Source of the DNA: Alphaproteobacteria bacterium
Lineage (GTDB): Bacteria > Pseudomonadota > Alphaproteobacteria > Sphingomonadales > Kordiimonadaceae
Length of the DNA: 64,000 nucleotides
Reading direction: 5' to 3'
Assembly (NCBI GenBank): GCA_021774775.1
Contig: JAJFIT010000004.1
Location: 1 to 64,000, forward strand
Shown: positions 38,272 through 49,040 of the stretch, piece after piece
Numbering within the stretch: position 1 is the first letter of the stretch
Layout: each line of letters opens with the position of its first letter
Notes under the pieces: model-generated
The model's input: only the letters and a program-made list of their open reading frames with translations
The model's database searches: none
Told to the model about the DNA's origin: nothing
Position numbers and translations under genes: made by a program

Positions 38272-38910
38272 ATGTTGTTGAAACAAGTACTTAATATTTT
38301 CGCCGTCGCTACAATTTCACTGGGTTTGGCCGGTTGTGACTTATTCAGAATTTATGAGAGTTTGCCGCCTGCGCCGTTTGTCCCACCTAATGAAGGCCCG
38401 GGCGAAGAATATTATTTGATTGGACCGCTCGACAGCTTGAATGTTTTCGTGTGGCGAAACCCCGAGCTTACAGTGCAGGTAGTTGTTCGGCCTGACGGGC
38501 GTATGACCATGCCGCTGATTGAAGGTTTGGCCGCGACCGGTAAAACGCCGAGCGAGCTGGCGCGCGACATTGAAGAAGAATTAGGTATCTATATTCAGGG
38601 CCCAACTGTCACGGTGGTGGTAAATGGTTTTAATGGACCCTTTTCCCAACAGGTTCGGGTATTGGGCGAAGCAGGCACGCCTCAGGCCATTCCGTATCGT
38701 GCCAATATGACATTATTGGATGTGATGATTCAGGTTGGCGGGTTAACCGAATTTGCAGCGGGGGACCGGGCAACCCTGGTTCGTTTCGAAGACGGTGAAC
38801 AGCATGAGTACCGTTTGAAGATTGAAAGTTTGATCAAAGACGGCGATATTAATGCTAATGTAAAAATATTACCTGGCGATGTAGTGATCATTCCAGAAAG
38901 CATCTTGTAA
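38272..38910 (+). CDS. XrtA/PEP-CTERM system polysaccharide export lipoprotein (Wza-like)
   Basis: Lipobox LAGC; EYYLIGPLDSLNVFVWRNPELTVQVVVRPDGRMTMPLIEGLAATGKTPSELA; GDVVIIPESIL. Confidence 0.93.
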   Translation: MLLKQVLNIFAVATISLGLAGCDLFRIYESLPPAPFVPPNEGPGEEYYLIGPLDSLNVFVWRNPELTVQVVVRPDGRMTMPLIEGLAATGKTPSELARDIEEELGIYIQGPTVTVVVNGFNGPFSQQVRVLGEAGTPQAIPYRANMTLLDVMIQVGGLTEFAAGDRATLVRFEDGEQHEYRLKIESLIKDGDINANVKILPGDVVIIPESIL

Positions 38911-38923
38911 ACAAGATAGCAGT

Positions 38924-40585
38924 TTGCGTGGGCAGATAGTCCCCGCGGGAGACAAAAAAATGGCAGCAGCAAGTTTCGGATTACACGATTTATACCAACA
39001 GGTTAAATCTGTTGCCTACGGTATTTGGCGTAAACGCTGGTATATGATGGCAACAACCTGGTTAATATGCCTGGTTGGCTGGGGTCTTGTCGCCACATTG
39101 CCGTATCGCTACGAATCAAGTGCCCAAATTCTTGTCGATACCGACAGTTTATTGCCGTCGATTGTTAAAGATCTCAGCGTTGAGGTCGATGTCGGCAAAA
39201 GAATTGATGCTGTTAAGAAAACTTTGGTGACCCGGTCCAATCTGGAAAAAATTATACGCCGGTCAGAATATTTAGAACGGCTTGGCTCTGATGAAGGCGC
39301 GCTCAACCAATTAGTTGCTACGATGCAGGATAATATTCGTATCATCTCATTAGATGGTGGTTTGTACCGCATCCAATATGAAATATCGGATAGTCGCCTG
39401 AGTGACCGTCAGCGAGCTGAAGTTGCACGAAACGTTGTGAACAACTTGTTGGCATTTTTTCTTGAAGGCAGCTCGGACGGTAGTGACGAAGGCGACAGAA
39501 ATGCCCAGGAATTTATAGATAAGCAAATCGAGGATTATGCGGCGCGGCTAAACGCAGCCGAAACAGCGCATGCCAAATTCAAACAGGACAATATTGATAT
39601 CATTGGTGGGTCATCCAGCTTCCTGTCGCGGCATGATCAAGCCAAGGAAGATTTACGCAAGACCCGAAATGAAATCGGGGAATTGACAGTTACGCTCACA
39701 ACGTTGCAGGAACAAATTCAGAATGTTCCGGCAACAATTCAGAATGCAGCATCATCGCGTTCACGTGGCGGAGCCGGAGACGATGACCCGCTTCAGGGGA
39801 GAATAAGTGAACTTTCAAAAACGCTCGATAAGTTACGTATTCTTGGATACACGGACCGTCACCCTGACGTGGCAAATGTACTCAGGCAATTAAATGCCCT
39901 CAAAGAAGAAGCCAAGGTGAAGCAGGAAGAAACGGCGGCGGAGCTGTCTAAGTCTGCAAGTGCGGGTAAAAAATCGATATCTTCGACCGAAACACCGAAC
40001 CGGCTTTACGAGCAGTTGATGTTTAACATCATCGATACCCGGACGAACGTTAAAAGATTGCAGCAGCGCCAGACTGAACAACAAAAGCTTATTGGCGAAC
40101 TGGAAGAAAAAGCCAAGAAGGTGCCAGAGATTGAAGCACAGGAAAGCCAGCTGCTGAGAGACTTTAAGCAGGTACGAGACCGGTACCAGGAGTTTCTTTC
40201 ACGTAAGCAGGATCTTCAACTGAGAATTGATGTCACCGATTCTGACGAAAGCATCAGCCTGCGAATTATCGAGCAACCCAATCTGCCGACGCGCCCCAGC
40301 GGGCCAAACCGACTGCTGTTTATGAGCGGCATGCTGGTATTTGCATTGATGTCCGGTGTTGGTTTTGCACTGGTTCTATCGGTATTGCGCCCGGTTGTGC
40401 TGACTGTGGAACAATTGAGAATGCAGTTTGACCTCAATATTTTGGGGAATGTATCGCGGTCACTTTCCGAAGAAGAAACGCGTCAACGCAGTATGGAATT
40501 ATTGATGTTTGCCGGGGCAACAGTTCTGTTGTTCGTGGTATTCGGTGGTTTCATTGTGTTCGATATGATTGGGGGAACTGGTTAA
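38924..40585 (+). CDS. XrtA system polysaccharide chain-length determinant (Wzz-like)
   Basis: Two TM segments, coiled coil, YESSAQILVDTDSLLP, terminal PxxPxxP-TM module. Confidence 0.9.
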   Translation: MRGQIVPAGDKKMAAASFGLHDLYQQVKSVAYGIWRKRWYMMATTWLICLVGWGLVATLPYRYESSAQILVDTDSLLPSIVKDLSVEVDVGKRIDAVKKTLVTRSNLEKIIRRSEYLERLGSDEGALNQLVATMQDNIRIISLDGGLYRIQYEISDSRLSDRQRAEVARNVVNNLLAFFLEGSSDGSDEGDRNAQEFIDKQIEDYAARLNAAETAHAKFKQDNIDIIGGSSSFLSRHDQAKEDLRKTRNEIGELTVTLTTLQEQIQNVPATIQNAASSRSRGGAGDDDPLQGRISELSKTLDKLRILGYTDRHPDVANVLRQLNALKEEAKVKQEETAAELSKSASAGKKSISSTETPNRLYEQLMFNIIDTRTNVKRLQQRQTEQQKLIGELEEKAKKVPEIEAQESQLLRDFKQVRDRYQEFLSRKQDLQLRIDVTDSDESISLRIIEQPNLPTRPSGPNRLLFMSGMLVFALMSGVGFALVLSVLRPVVLTVEQLRMQFDLNILGNVSRSLSEEETRQRSMELLMFAGATVLLFVVFGGFIVFDMIGGTG

Positions 40586-40626
40586 TTGGAACGAATTAAA
40601 TCGTTTCACAGCGAGTTGTTTGACCT

Positions 40627-41745
40627 ATGGACCTGATTGAGCGCGCAGCAAAAAAAGCCAAAAAGAAAGAGGACGAAAGCAGTTCTCTTGTCGAAAGGGC
40701 GGCAAAAAAGGCTGGAAACAGTCCTTTTGAAAAACGCGCCGTTGTTGGCGGGATTGGTAACCCTGCCAATAAAAAAGCTGACCCGTCTTCTTTAAACCCG
40801 ATTGAACCTTCCACGCCAAAACCCAGTTCTTTCAAGGGTATTGGTGCCCCGGGAGCGACACCCAAGCCCAGACCTGCGAATGAAGACACGGCACCTGTAT
40901 CTGCACCTGAGGGAATGTTGGCTCGAGCGGGTACCGCCCAGCCAAGATCATTGGCAATCGGTGATACCGCAACCTCTCCGGCAGCGCCTAAGAAAGATCG
41001 ACCCAAAAAGCCGCCTGAGGAAATTGATTTGGCTGCTTTGCGGGAGGCTGGCTATATCACACCGGACATGCCGCCAAATTTGATGTCCGAGGAATTCAGG
41101 ATTATCAAACGGTCTTTGCTACTGAAGGCCTTTGCCAAAGACGACAAAAAAACTGGAACCAATAACAATGTTATTCTGGTCACCAGCTCAAATCCCAGCG
41201 AAGGAAAAACCTTCTGCACGATCAATCTCGCGCTTTCGATTGCGACTGAGCAGGATGTGACTGTTTTGCTGGTGGACGCCGACTTTTCCAAACCAGAAAT
41301 ACTTAACCGTCTTGGCATCAAGGGGGGGCGTGGCCTGATGGATGTAGTTGCGGACGGAAAAGTTGACGTTGGTGATTGTTTGGTAAGAACCAATATTCCC
41401 AATCTGGTTCTTTTACCTGCAGGACGCCAACACAATCTAACCACTGAACTTCTTGCCAGTGAGCGGATGGCGAACATGGTTTCAGAAATATCAGCCCGTT
41501 ACCCTGACCGGATTGTTATTTTTGATTCGCCGCCGGTTTTAGCAAGCTCTGCGGCGTCTGTTCTTGCGCTCTATATGGGCCAGACTGTCTTTGTGATTGA
41601 GGCAGAAAAAACCACCGAACCTCAGATAAAAGAGAGTTTGGGCATGATAAGTGCCTGCGAGAATATTAACCTGCTTCTCAATAAAACCAGGTACAACGGC
41701 AGCAACAAGAAATTTGCGACCTATTATGGCTACGGCGGACGATAG
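40627..41745 (+). CDS. XrtA-associated tyrosine autokinase
   Basis: VTSSNPSEGKTFCTINLALSIA; VLLVDADFSKP; C-terminal Tyr cluster ATYYGYGGR. Confidence 0.92.
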   Translation: MDLIERAAKKAKKKEDESSSLVERAAKKAGNSPFEKRAVVGGIGNPANKKADPSSLNPIEPSTPKPSSFKGIGAPGATPKPRPANEDTAPVSAPEGMLARAGTAQPRSLAIGDTATSPAAPKKDRPKKPPEEIDLAALREAGYITPDMPPNLMSEEFRIIKRSLLLKAFAKDDKKTGTNNNVILVTSSNPSEGKTFCTINLALSIATEQDVTVLLVDADFSKPEILNRLGIKGGRGLMDVVADGKVDVGDCLVRTNIPNLVLLPAGRQHNLTTELLASERMANMVSEISARYPDRIVIFDSPPVLASSAASVLALYMGQTVFVIEAEKTTEPQIKESLGMISACENINLLLNKTRYNGSNKKFATYYGYGGR

Positions 41746-41753
41746 GCAACGCG

Positions 41754-43274
41754 GTGTTATCATCAGGCAATCCTATCGGAGCCCCAACAAGTATCCGGCT
41801 CAGAGCTTTGCTGCATGTTACGCTGGCACTGTCGGCTTTTTCCGGATTGTCGCAGCTAGTTTCAGCACAACATATTTATATAGACCCACGCGCTGAAGTT
41901 CGACTTTCAGCGACCGACAACGCTAACCTTACAGAAACTGCTAAAGTGGGTGACGCCGTGCTCAACTCGGCGATAGGGTTGAATGCGCGGATTGACGGAA
42001 ACCGTGTAAATCTGGCGGTTGACTACTCGCTAGATCATTTTCTGTTTCTCACCGACGGTGGATCAGACTATCGCCAAAATCTATTTGGCACGCTTGATGC
42101 TGAAGTTTGGGAAGACCACTTTACGGTGAATGGCAGGGCAAGCCTTAGACAACAATTTTTGGATCAGGCCAGCAGCCTCTCCGGCAGTTCAGCAAACAGA
42201 ACGGCCAACCGCAGATTGGTGCAGGCGTATACCGGCACCGGTATTTTCAGAACTGGACTTCGGGATTTTGCCGACGCCCGGGTGACGTACCGTGTGGGAA
42301 TTGCACGCAGCCCGGCAGATAACCTGCTTGACGATACTCTGCCAGTTAACTTTTCGGATTCCACGAGCCATGAGTTGTCTGCCTCCATCGATTCTGGTGA
42401 TAGGTTTCGGTTATTCCAGTGGCGCTTGTTTGGCGATTCATCGCGGGTAATACGCTCACTGGATGTAAATAATTTCCGAAGAGAGAAGGCTGGCGGCGAA
42501 TTTACGGTTAAATTCAACCGCTTCTTCCAAGTTACTGGCAACCTTAATGTTTCAAGCAATGATTTACAATCTGACGTGCTTTCAGAAGAGGGGTTTGGAT
42601 GGGAGGCTGGTTTCCGCTGGACACCAGGCCGGAAGCTGGACCTTTCCGTTTCCTATGGGCGAGAGGGGGCACGAGAAATCTGGTATGCGTCCCTGCAGCA
42701 TTTTTTCACCATCAGGTTCGATTTTACCGGAAGTTACACCGATACAATCTCTGCAAATGCGATTGTGTCAAACAATACTCTCAATAGCCTAAGGTTTAAT
42801 GGCCAGCAGGGCATCGAAGATGGTACTGGCTTGCCTATCGACGAAACAGATCCTAACTTTTCCTTCTCGGATACCGATTTCCGTCGCCGCGCTGCTGTGG
42901 GTACTTTTACCCTGCGACAAAAACGTACAACCAGCTATCTGACCGGCAATGCAGAATGGCGCACATTTGATGATGGAACAGGTACAGGCCGCTCGTGGGG
43001 TGTCTCAATGGGCACAGACCATAAAATAAACCAGAAAAGCTCAATATCTGCTCGACTTAGCTTTCGTCAGAGTTTATTTGATAATGGGGTCGTAGTAGAC
43101 ACACTGACGAGTAGAATAGATAATTTTATAGTTGGAAACCTGAGCTGGACAAAAACTGTTTCGAAATATCTACATGTTGCAGTATCTTACGATCACTCTC
43201 AGCGCTTTTCTAATGTTGCCGGGCAAGGCCTGGAAGAAAATGTTCTTACGTTCTACTTAAGAGGGACTTTTTAG
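41754..43274 (+). CDS. XrtA/PEP-CTERM system outer membrane beta-barrel protein
   Basis: AQHIYIDPRAEVRLSATDNANLTE..., alternating beta pattern, aromatic C-terminus VLTFYLRGTF; position in locus. Confidence 0.87.
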   Translation: MLSSGNPIGAPTSIRLRALLHVTLALSAFSGLSQLVSAQHIYIDPRAEVRLSATDNANLTETAKVGDAVLNSAIGLNARIDGNRVNLAVDYSLDHFLFLTDGGSDYRQNLFGTLDAEVWEDHFTVNGRASLRQQFLDQASSLSGSSANRTANRRLVQAYTGTGIFRTGLRDFADARVTYRVGIARSPADNLLDDTLPVNFSDSTSHELSASIDSGDRFRLFQWRLFGDSSRVIRSLDVNNFRREKAGGEFTVKFNRFFQVTGNLNVSSNDLQSDVLSEEGFGWEAGFRWTPGRKLDLSVSYGREGAREIWYASLQHFFTIRFDFTGSYTDTISANAIVSNNTLNSLRFNGQQGIEDGTGLPIDETDPNFSFSDTDFRRRAAVGTFTLRQKRTTSYLTGNAEWRTFDDGTGTGRSWGVSMGTDHKINQKSSISARLSFRQSLFDNGVVVDTLTSRIDNFIVGNLSWTKTVSKYLHVAVSYDHSQRFSNVAGQGLEENVLTFYLRGTF

Positions 43275-43280
43275 CTTCGC

Positions 43281-44321
43281 ATGTACGAGAGTTTTTATAA
43301 TCTACAGGGACGTCCGTTTCAATTAACGCCGGACCCTCGGTTTTACTTCAGTTCCAGGACCCATAAAAAGGCGATGGCTTATCTTACCTATGGTTTGAAT
43401 CAGGGTGAGGGTTTTATTATTGTAACCGGTGATATCGGAACGGGTAAAACCACGCTGGTGCGTCACCTTTTCGATACACTGGACAGAAACGAATTTATCG
43501 CTGCAATGATTGTTAGTACGCAGCTAAGTGCGGAAGATCTGCTGCGTAGTGTTGTAGCGGCTTTTGGGCTAGATGCTCAAGCTGAAGACAAGGGCCAACT
43601 TTTAGCACGTCTCGAGAAACACCTGCGCGAACAGTTCGCTAGAGGTCGCCGGGCACTCTTGGTTGTGGATGAGGCACAAAACCTGTCCAACGCAGCCCTT
43701 GAAGAAATGCGCATGCTCTCTAATTTCCAAGAGGGTGACAAAGCTCTGGTCCAGAGTTTCTTGGTTGGTCAACCAGAGTTCCGCGAGCGTATTTTTGTTG
43801 CGCCGGAACTTGAGCAGTTGCGTCAGCGTGTTATCGCAACCCACCATCTTGAACCAATGGAACAAGAAGAATTGGCTGACTATATCCAGCATCGACTAAG
43901 TTTGGTCGGCTGGGATAATGACCCATGCTTCACCGCAGATGCGGTTGAAGCCATCTACAATCATTCTGCCGGTGTTCCCAGACGTCTTAACACACTGTGT
44001 TCGCGGGTTCTGCTCTATGGTTCGCTGGAAGAACTGCATACCATTGACGGCGAGGTTGTTAGCTCAGTTATTGCTGATATGACAAGCGACACCCGGCCCG
44101 TAGTCTCAACATCGTCTGCTCGACCCACAACACCACCTCCGTCTTTCGGCTCCGATGCGACGGTGCCTCTGGAAGCGCCAAAAAAATCACAAAAAAGCAA
44201 CGAGGTAGATAACAGAATCGATAAGCTGGAAGATATGATGAAGTCGCAGGACCAAACCTTGCAGCAGCTTACACAGCTTATGACGCAGCTTGCAGGCGGG
44301 GCTGATAAGGACGATAAGTAG
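43281..44321 (+). CDS. XrtA/PEP-CTERM system-associated AAA ATPase (ExeA-like)
   Basis: MYESFYNLQGRPFQLTPDPRFYFSSRTHKKAMAYLTYGLNQGEGFIIVTGDIGTGKTTL; LLVVDEAQNLS. Confidence 0.94.
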   Translation: MYESFYNLQGRPFQLTPDPRFYFSSRTHKKAMAYLTYGLNQGEGFIIVTGDIGTGKTTLVRHLFDTLDRNEFIAAMIVSTQLSAEDLLRSVVAAFGLDAQAEDKGQLLARLEKHLREQFARGRRALLVVDEAQNLSNAALEEMRMLSNFQEGDKALVQSFLVGQPEFRERIFVAPELEQLRQRVIATHHLEPMEQEELADYIQHRLSLVGWDNDPCFTADAVEAIYNHSAGVPRRLNTLCSRVLLYGSLEELHTIDGEVVSSVIADMTSDTRPVVSTSSARPTTPPPSFGSDATVPLEAPKKSQKSNEVDNRIDKLEDMMKSQDQTLQQLTQLMTQLAGGADKDDK

Positions 44322-44324
44322 GAC

Positions 44325-45236
44325 ATGTCCACGCCTGTTCCCGCTGACCTGAAAATTGTGCCTCGCAGCACTGGTAAGCGGAACAGGCCGCCGTTAAATG
44401 CTTTTTCTGTTGATATTGAAGAATGGTTTCAGGTAGGCGCATTCGAAAACACGCTTAAGCGCAGCGACTGGCAAATGCTTGAAAGCCGGGTTGAGCTGCA
44501 AACCAACAAGATACTTGAAATACTGGAAACATACGGCGTTTCCGCCACGTTTTTCTGTTTGGGTTGGGTTGTTGAGCGGCATCCTGGCTTGGTCCAGTCG
44601 ATAGCCCGGGCAGGGCATGAAATTGGCTGTCACGGAATGGACCACCGACGTATCTTCACTCTGTCAGCCGAAGAGTTTGCAAAAGATATTGCACGGTCCA
44701 AAGGCCTGCTCGAGGATGCCAGCGGTGAGATGGTTAGAGGTTATCGGGCACCCAGTTTTTCAATGAATACTGACACCTGGTCCTATTATCGGTTGTTGGA
44801 AAAGGCAGGTTTTTCGTATTCATCCAGCGTGGTGCCCGCTAAAACGGATCACTACGGAATGGAAGGTCTGCCGCGTGTGCCGTTTTACCCGCTAGAAGAC
44901 AGCAAGTTTATCGAGGTGCCAATGACAGTCGTGCATGTTGGTGGCGCAGTAGTGCCTGCCTCGGGCGGTGGATATTTTAGACTTCTGCCCCAGTTTTTAT
45001 CGCGGTTTTTGATGAATAAAGCTAAAAATCAGACCGGGGTCGGGACGATTTTTTACATGCACCCCTGGGAAATAGATCCGGGCCAACCCTTCGTTCGTGA
45101 CGCACCGCTGAAGTCTCGGCTGCGCCATTACACCAACCAATCCCAAATGGCGGGTAAAATTTCGTCTCTGCTAGGCAGTGCCCAGTTTTCGCGCATGGAT
45201 CACTTGTTAACCAGCCAGTTCGCTGCGGAGTTTTAG
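44325..45236 (+). CDS. XrtA system polysaccharide deacetylase
   Basis: NAFSVDIEEWFQVGAFE; VSATFFCLGWVVERHPGLVQSIARAGHEIGCHGMDHR; GYRAPSFSM. Confidence 0.94.
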   Translation: MSTPVPADLKIVPRSTGKRNRPPLNAFSVDIEEWFQVGAFENTLKRSDWQMLESRVELQTNKILEILETYGVSATFFCLGWVVERHPGLVQSIARAGHEIGCHGMDHRRIFTLSAEEFAKDIARSKGLLEDASGEMVRGYRAPSFSMNTDTWSYYRLLEKAGFSYSSSVVPAKTDHYGMEGLPRVPFYPLEDSKFIEVPMTVVHVGGAVVPASGGGYFRLLPQFLSRFLMNKAKNQTGVGTIFYMHPWEIDPGQPFVRDAPLKSRLRHYTNQSQMAGKISSLLGSAQFSRMDHLLTSQFAAEF

Positions 45237-45239
45237 TGA

Positions 45240-46280
45240 ATGGGCATCCAAATTTCATTATTGGAGGCAAGTGACCATATCGGATGGGATGCGTTTGTTA
45301 ACGACCACCAACAAGGTACCTTTTGCCATTTGGTCGGCTGGAAAACCGTAATAGAGCAGGGCGCAGGGCAGCAGTGCCCTTATCTGGTTGCTAAACAGGA
45401 TGGCGAGATTGTTGGTGTATTGCCGCTGACAGTGAAGAAACATTTTCTTTTCGGTAAGGCGTTGATTTCGAACATGTTTTGCGTATATGGTGGCGCGCTT
45501 ACGGCTGATGAGACCGTTGCAGTCACTTTATACGAACATGCTTGGAGTTTCGCCCAGGACCACCAGTTGCCAGTGCTGGAACTGAGGGCCGATGTTCCTG
45601 AAGCAGTAAAGGATGCCAGCTGGGACACGGCAACGGGGTCCGCGACATTTAACAGGCAGTTAGCAGCCACAGACGACGAGCAGCTGTTAATGATCCCACG
45701 GAAACAGCGCGCTGTTGTACGCAAAAGCCTGAAGAATAATTTGAGCACAAATTGGGTTGGAGACACCGATACATTTTATGACCTGTATGCCCGCAGCGTT
45801 CTGGCGCTGGGTACTCCGGTGTTTCCGAAAAAACTATTCGCCGCCCTGGCGTCGGTGTTTGGCGACGCGGTTCAAGTACAACTTACGCTCGGCCCCGACG
45901 GGCGGCCTGTCGCAAGTTTGATGAGCTTTTATTTCAACCAGACTGTTATGCCTTATTATGCCGGTGGTTCAGCGTTCGTGCGGCCACTTGGTGCTCATGA
46001 TTTCATGTATTATAATTTAATGCTACATGCGCGAGAGCGAGGTTGTTCTATCTTCGACTTTGGACGCAGCAAAGTTGATAGTGGACCGTATAAATTTAAG
46101 AAGAACTGGGGCTTTGAACCAACACCGCTTCATTATTGTTCGCGCATCGCGCCAGGGGCTGCACAACCAAATTTGTCTCAGCAGGCGGGACCCTTTGCTA
46201 CATTGAGCAAAGTCTGGAAGAAGTTGCCGCTGGGGGTGTCAAAAATTCTTGGGCCGCCGTTGGCGCGTCATTTGGGCTGA
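45240..46280 (+). CDS. FemAB family XrtA/PEP-CTERM system-associated protein
   Basis: GNAT/FemAB-like acyltransferase fold; GAHDFMYYNLMLHARERGCSIFDFGRSKVDSGPYKFKKNWGFEP. Confidence 0.92.
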   Translation: MGIQISLLEASDHIGWDAFVNDHQQGTFCHLVGWKTVIEQGAGQQCPYLVAKQDGEIVGVLPLTVKKHFLFGKALISNMFCVYGGALTADETVAVTLYEHAWSFAQDHQLPVLELRADVPEAVKDASWDTATGSATFNRQLAATDDEQLLMIPRKQRAVVRKSLKNNLSTNWVGDTDTFYDLYARSVLALGTPVFPKKLFAALASVFGDAVQVQLTLGPDGRPVASLMSFYFNQTVMPYYAGGSAFVRPLGAHDFMYYNLMLHARERGCSIFDFGRSKVDSGPYKFKKNWGFEPTPLHYCSRIAPGAAQPNLSQQAGPFATLSKVWKKLPLGVSKILGPPLARHLG

Positions 46281-46284
46281 GAGC

Positions 46285-47523
46285 ATGGCACGCATTCTTT
46301 TCCTCGCACATCGAATTCCCTATCCGCCAAATAAGGGAGATAAAATCCGGTCATGGCATTTCCTTGAATATTTGATGGAAAGGCACGAGGTTCATCTCGG
46401 TTTTTTTGTTGATGATAGGGCAGATCTGGAGCATGTGGACTTTTTAAAGAAACGATCTGCCAGCATGCAATTCAGCTATGCATCCCCCCTAAAACAAAAA
46501 ATATTTTCCTTGAAAGGCTTTCTAACTGGCACCTCCTTAACAGAAAATGCGTATCCGTCGTCAGAAATGCGTGGTTTCGTTGCCCATCTGGTCGATACCA
46601 ACCAAATTGATGCTGTGTTTCTATATTCGGCCGCCACTTATCGCTTTTTGCCGAAAGATATGAAAGATGTTCCGATCATCACCGATTTTGTCGACGTTGA
46701 TTCAGCAAAGTGGGATGCCTACGCAGCCAACAATGTTTGGCCAATGAGTTCAATTTTCCGCCGTGAAGGTGCAAAACTCGCGGCGTTTGAAGCTCATGTT
46801 GCTGCTCATAGTTCCACAAGTGTGTTAGTCAGCAACGACGAGGCTGCGTTGATGCAAAGTCGCTTATCTGAGCAGCGACAAGGCGTTGGCAAGGTTTTAG
46901 GTATTACCAACGGAGTTAACGCGCAGGCATTTTCACCGGAGAAATATTCTATCACTCCAACCAGGGGCAGATTAATTTTTACCGGCGCAATGGACTATGC
47001 TCCGAACATTGAAGCAGTTGTTTGGTTCGTAAAACATGTTTTCCATCGTGTGAAATTCGAACACCCCTGGATTGAACTGGTGATAGCAGGAAAACCCGTT
47101 GCACCGGAGGTCCAGAGACTTGATGTTGATGACGGCGTCAGTGTTCTTGGTGCCGTGGATGATATGGCAGAAACCATTGCGACCGCATCCATCGTTATTG
47201 CACCGTTGCTTACCGCTAGAGGCATCCAAAACAAGGTTTTGGAAGGCATGGCGATGGCGAGGCCCGTTATCGCCACCAGCGCCGCCAATGAGGGCATCAA
47301 TGCTCCCGACAGAACAGCAATATGGATCGCCAACGATCCGGATAGTTTTGTTGAAGCTGTTGTCGCTTTGCTGGAGCCGGTCGCCGCAAAACAACTGGGT
47401 GCTGCCGCAAGAAATTTTGTTATGGAAAATTTTAACTGGAGTTCAAGTTGTAAAGCGATAGAGGCGCTGCTTATCGAGGCTTCTAATCGTACCAGCCAGC
47501 CGCAGCGGGGGAAGTCGGATTGA
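46285..47523 (+). CDS. XrtA/PEP-CTERM system glycosyltransferase (TIGR03087-like)
   Basis: MARILFLAHRIPYPPNKGDKIRSWHFLEYL; FTGAMDYAPNIEAVVWFV; IAPLLTARGIQNKVLEGMAMARPVIAT; start 46285. Confidence 0.93.
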   Translation: MARILFLAHRIPYPPNKGDKIRSWHFLEYLMERHEVHLGFFVDDRADLEHVDFLKKRSASMQFSYASPLKQKIFSLKGFLTGTSLTENAYPSSEMRGFVAHLVDTNQIDAVFLYSAATYRFLPKDMKDVPIITDFVDVDSAKWDAYAANNVWPMSSIFRREGAKLAAFEAHVAAHSSTSVLVSNDEAALMQSRLSEQRQGVGKVLGITNGVNAQAFSPEKYSITPTRGRLIFTGAMDYAPNIEAVVWFVKHVFHRVKFEHPWIELVIAGKPVAPEVQRLDVDDGVSVLGAVDDMAETIATASIVIAPLLTARGIQNKVLEGMAMARPVIATSAANEGINAPDRTAIWIANDPDSFVEAVVALLEPVAAKQLGAAARNFVMENFNWSSSCKAIEALLIEASNRTSQPQRGKSD

Positions 47524-49040
47524 CCTTTAACCGGCATATTGGACTGTTCGCCGTCGCATTACTGGCTTTAATGATTTCCTGGCGCGGAACGGTTTTTCAT
47601 ATGGCAAATATCGTCTGGTCAGTGGATGTTTTTTCGCATGGTTTGGTGGTTCCATTTGTCAGTGGGGCCCTGATCTGGTCTCGGCGCGGCATATTGCAGG
47701 CGGTCGCGCCGCAGTTTTCCTATTTGGGTGCAGCTATTGTGGCGGCGGCAAGTGCTTTGTGGCTGTCAGGCGAGCTGATTGATGTTGCACTTTTTCGCCA
47801 TGTGGGGTTGGTCGCCGCCATAAACGGGTTGGTTATAACGTTTTTTGGTTTGAAGTTTTACCGAGCAATTTTGTTCGCCATGTTGTTTCTTTTCTTGGCA
47901 ATTCCTTTCGGTTACGAGCTTGTTGGGCCGCTGCAAACAATGACAGCAAACCTTGTCATCGGTACGCTTGAACTGGTGGGAGCAACCCATAAAGCTGACG
48001 GTGTACTGATTGAACTGTCCAGCGGTATGTATGAAGTTGCCGAAGCCTGTGCGGGGGTTAAATTCTTTTTCACCAGTTTGGTTACAGGGGTTTTACTGGC
48101 GCATTTGGTATTTGAAAGCTGGGGCCGCCGGATATTCATTCTGGCCGTTAGTGCGATATTACCTATTGCGGCTAACGCACTGCGCGTGCTCGGTATTCTG
48201 GCAATTGCCGAAATGACCGACCAGAGCTTTGCAAAAGATGTAGATCACATTGTTTATGGCTGGGTTTTCCTATCGATTGTTTTGTTTACCCTGATTGCCT
48301 TTGCATACAAAATTACAGACAAACGAACATCAAACGCGCCGGTCGCTTCCGAAAACCCATGTGCTGAAGGTTTCCAACAAAATGTTTTCGGGGTGATCGC
48401 CGTTGCCGTGATTCCAGTTCTGACAACATTTATAGCGCCGCAAGCAACCCCTCCGGCATACCGGGAGGGTGGCGTGCCAATCGAGCCGCTTATTGAGCAA
48501 GTGCCAGCGGGCTATCGAATTTTACCACAGGCCGCATCTATCTCGCCTCCCAACTTCCTGAATGCTGATGTTATGCGGTCAACTATCCTGCGCCGGAACG
48601 ATCACGTTTTTTTGGCCAGTTATGCCCGGGTCGGCATTTTGCATGCCGGTAGCCGTCTTTTTCAGCCTGGCAATAATCTTGCGGGCAATGAATGGTTGGA
48701 AATGCGCGGGCTTAATGTTCGTGCCAACCAGTTTTGTAACGTGATGTTTAGTGAGCGAATGCTCAGGCGCGGTGACCGCCGAATGCTGATTTGGAGTGTT
48801 TATACTGTGAACGGAGAGGCCGTTACGTCTGGCCTTACTGAAAAAATGCTGACAGCAACGGCACGAATTATGCGCAAGCCCTCTGTCGGTGAAATATTGT
48901 CTCTCAGTGGCCTGGTCGGTTCAGATGCCAGCGAAACTCGTAAAGTTTTTTCCGATTTTTTGTCGACATTTCCTCCAGATAGGCTTTTATGGTCCCTTGG
49001 GGGCGGTGAACTAGGGAACAGCATTATATGTGCGGGATAA
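47520..49040 (+). CDS. xrtA: Exosortase A fused to an EpsI-like C-terminal domain
   Basis: Catalytic residues visible: EACAGVKFF (Cys), AANALRVLGI (Arg), DHIVYGWVFL (His); C-terminal about 200 aa EpsI-like. Confidence 0.94.
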   Translation: MTFNRHIGLFAVALLALMISWRGTVFHMANIVWSVDVFSHGLVVPFVSGALIWSRRGILQAVAPQFSYLGAAIVAAASALWLSGELIDVALFRHVGLVAAINGLVITFFGLKFYRAILFAMLFLFLAIPFGYELVGPLQTMTANLVIGTLELVGATHKADGVLIELSSGMYEVAEACAGVKFFFTSLVTGVLLAHLVFESWGRRIFILAVSAILPIAANALRVLGILAIAEMTDQSFAKDVDHIVYGWVFLSIVLFTLIAFAYKITDKRTSNAPVASENPCAEGFQQNVFGVIAVAVIPVLTTFIAPQATPPAYREGGVPIEPLIEQVPAGYRILPQAASISPPNFLNADVMRSTILRRNDHVFLASYARVGILHAGSRLFQPGNNLAGNEWLEMRGLNVRANQFCNVMFSERMLRRGDRRMLIWSVYTVNGEAVTSGLTEKMLTATARIMRKPSVGEILSLSGLVGSDASETRKVFSDFLSTFPPDRLLWSLGGGELGNSIICAG

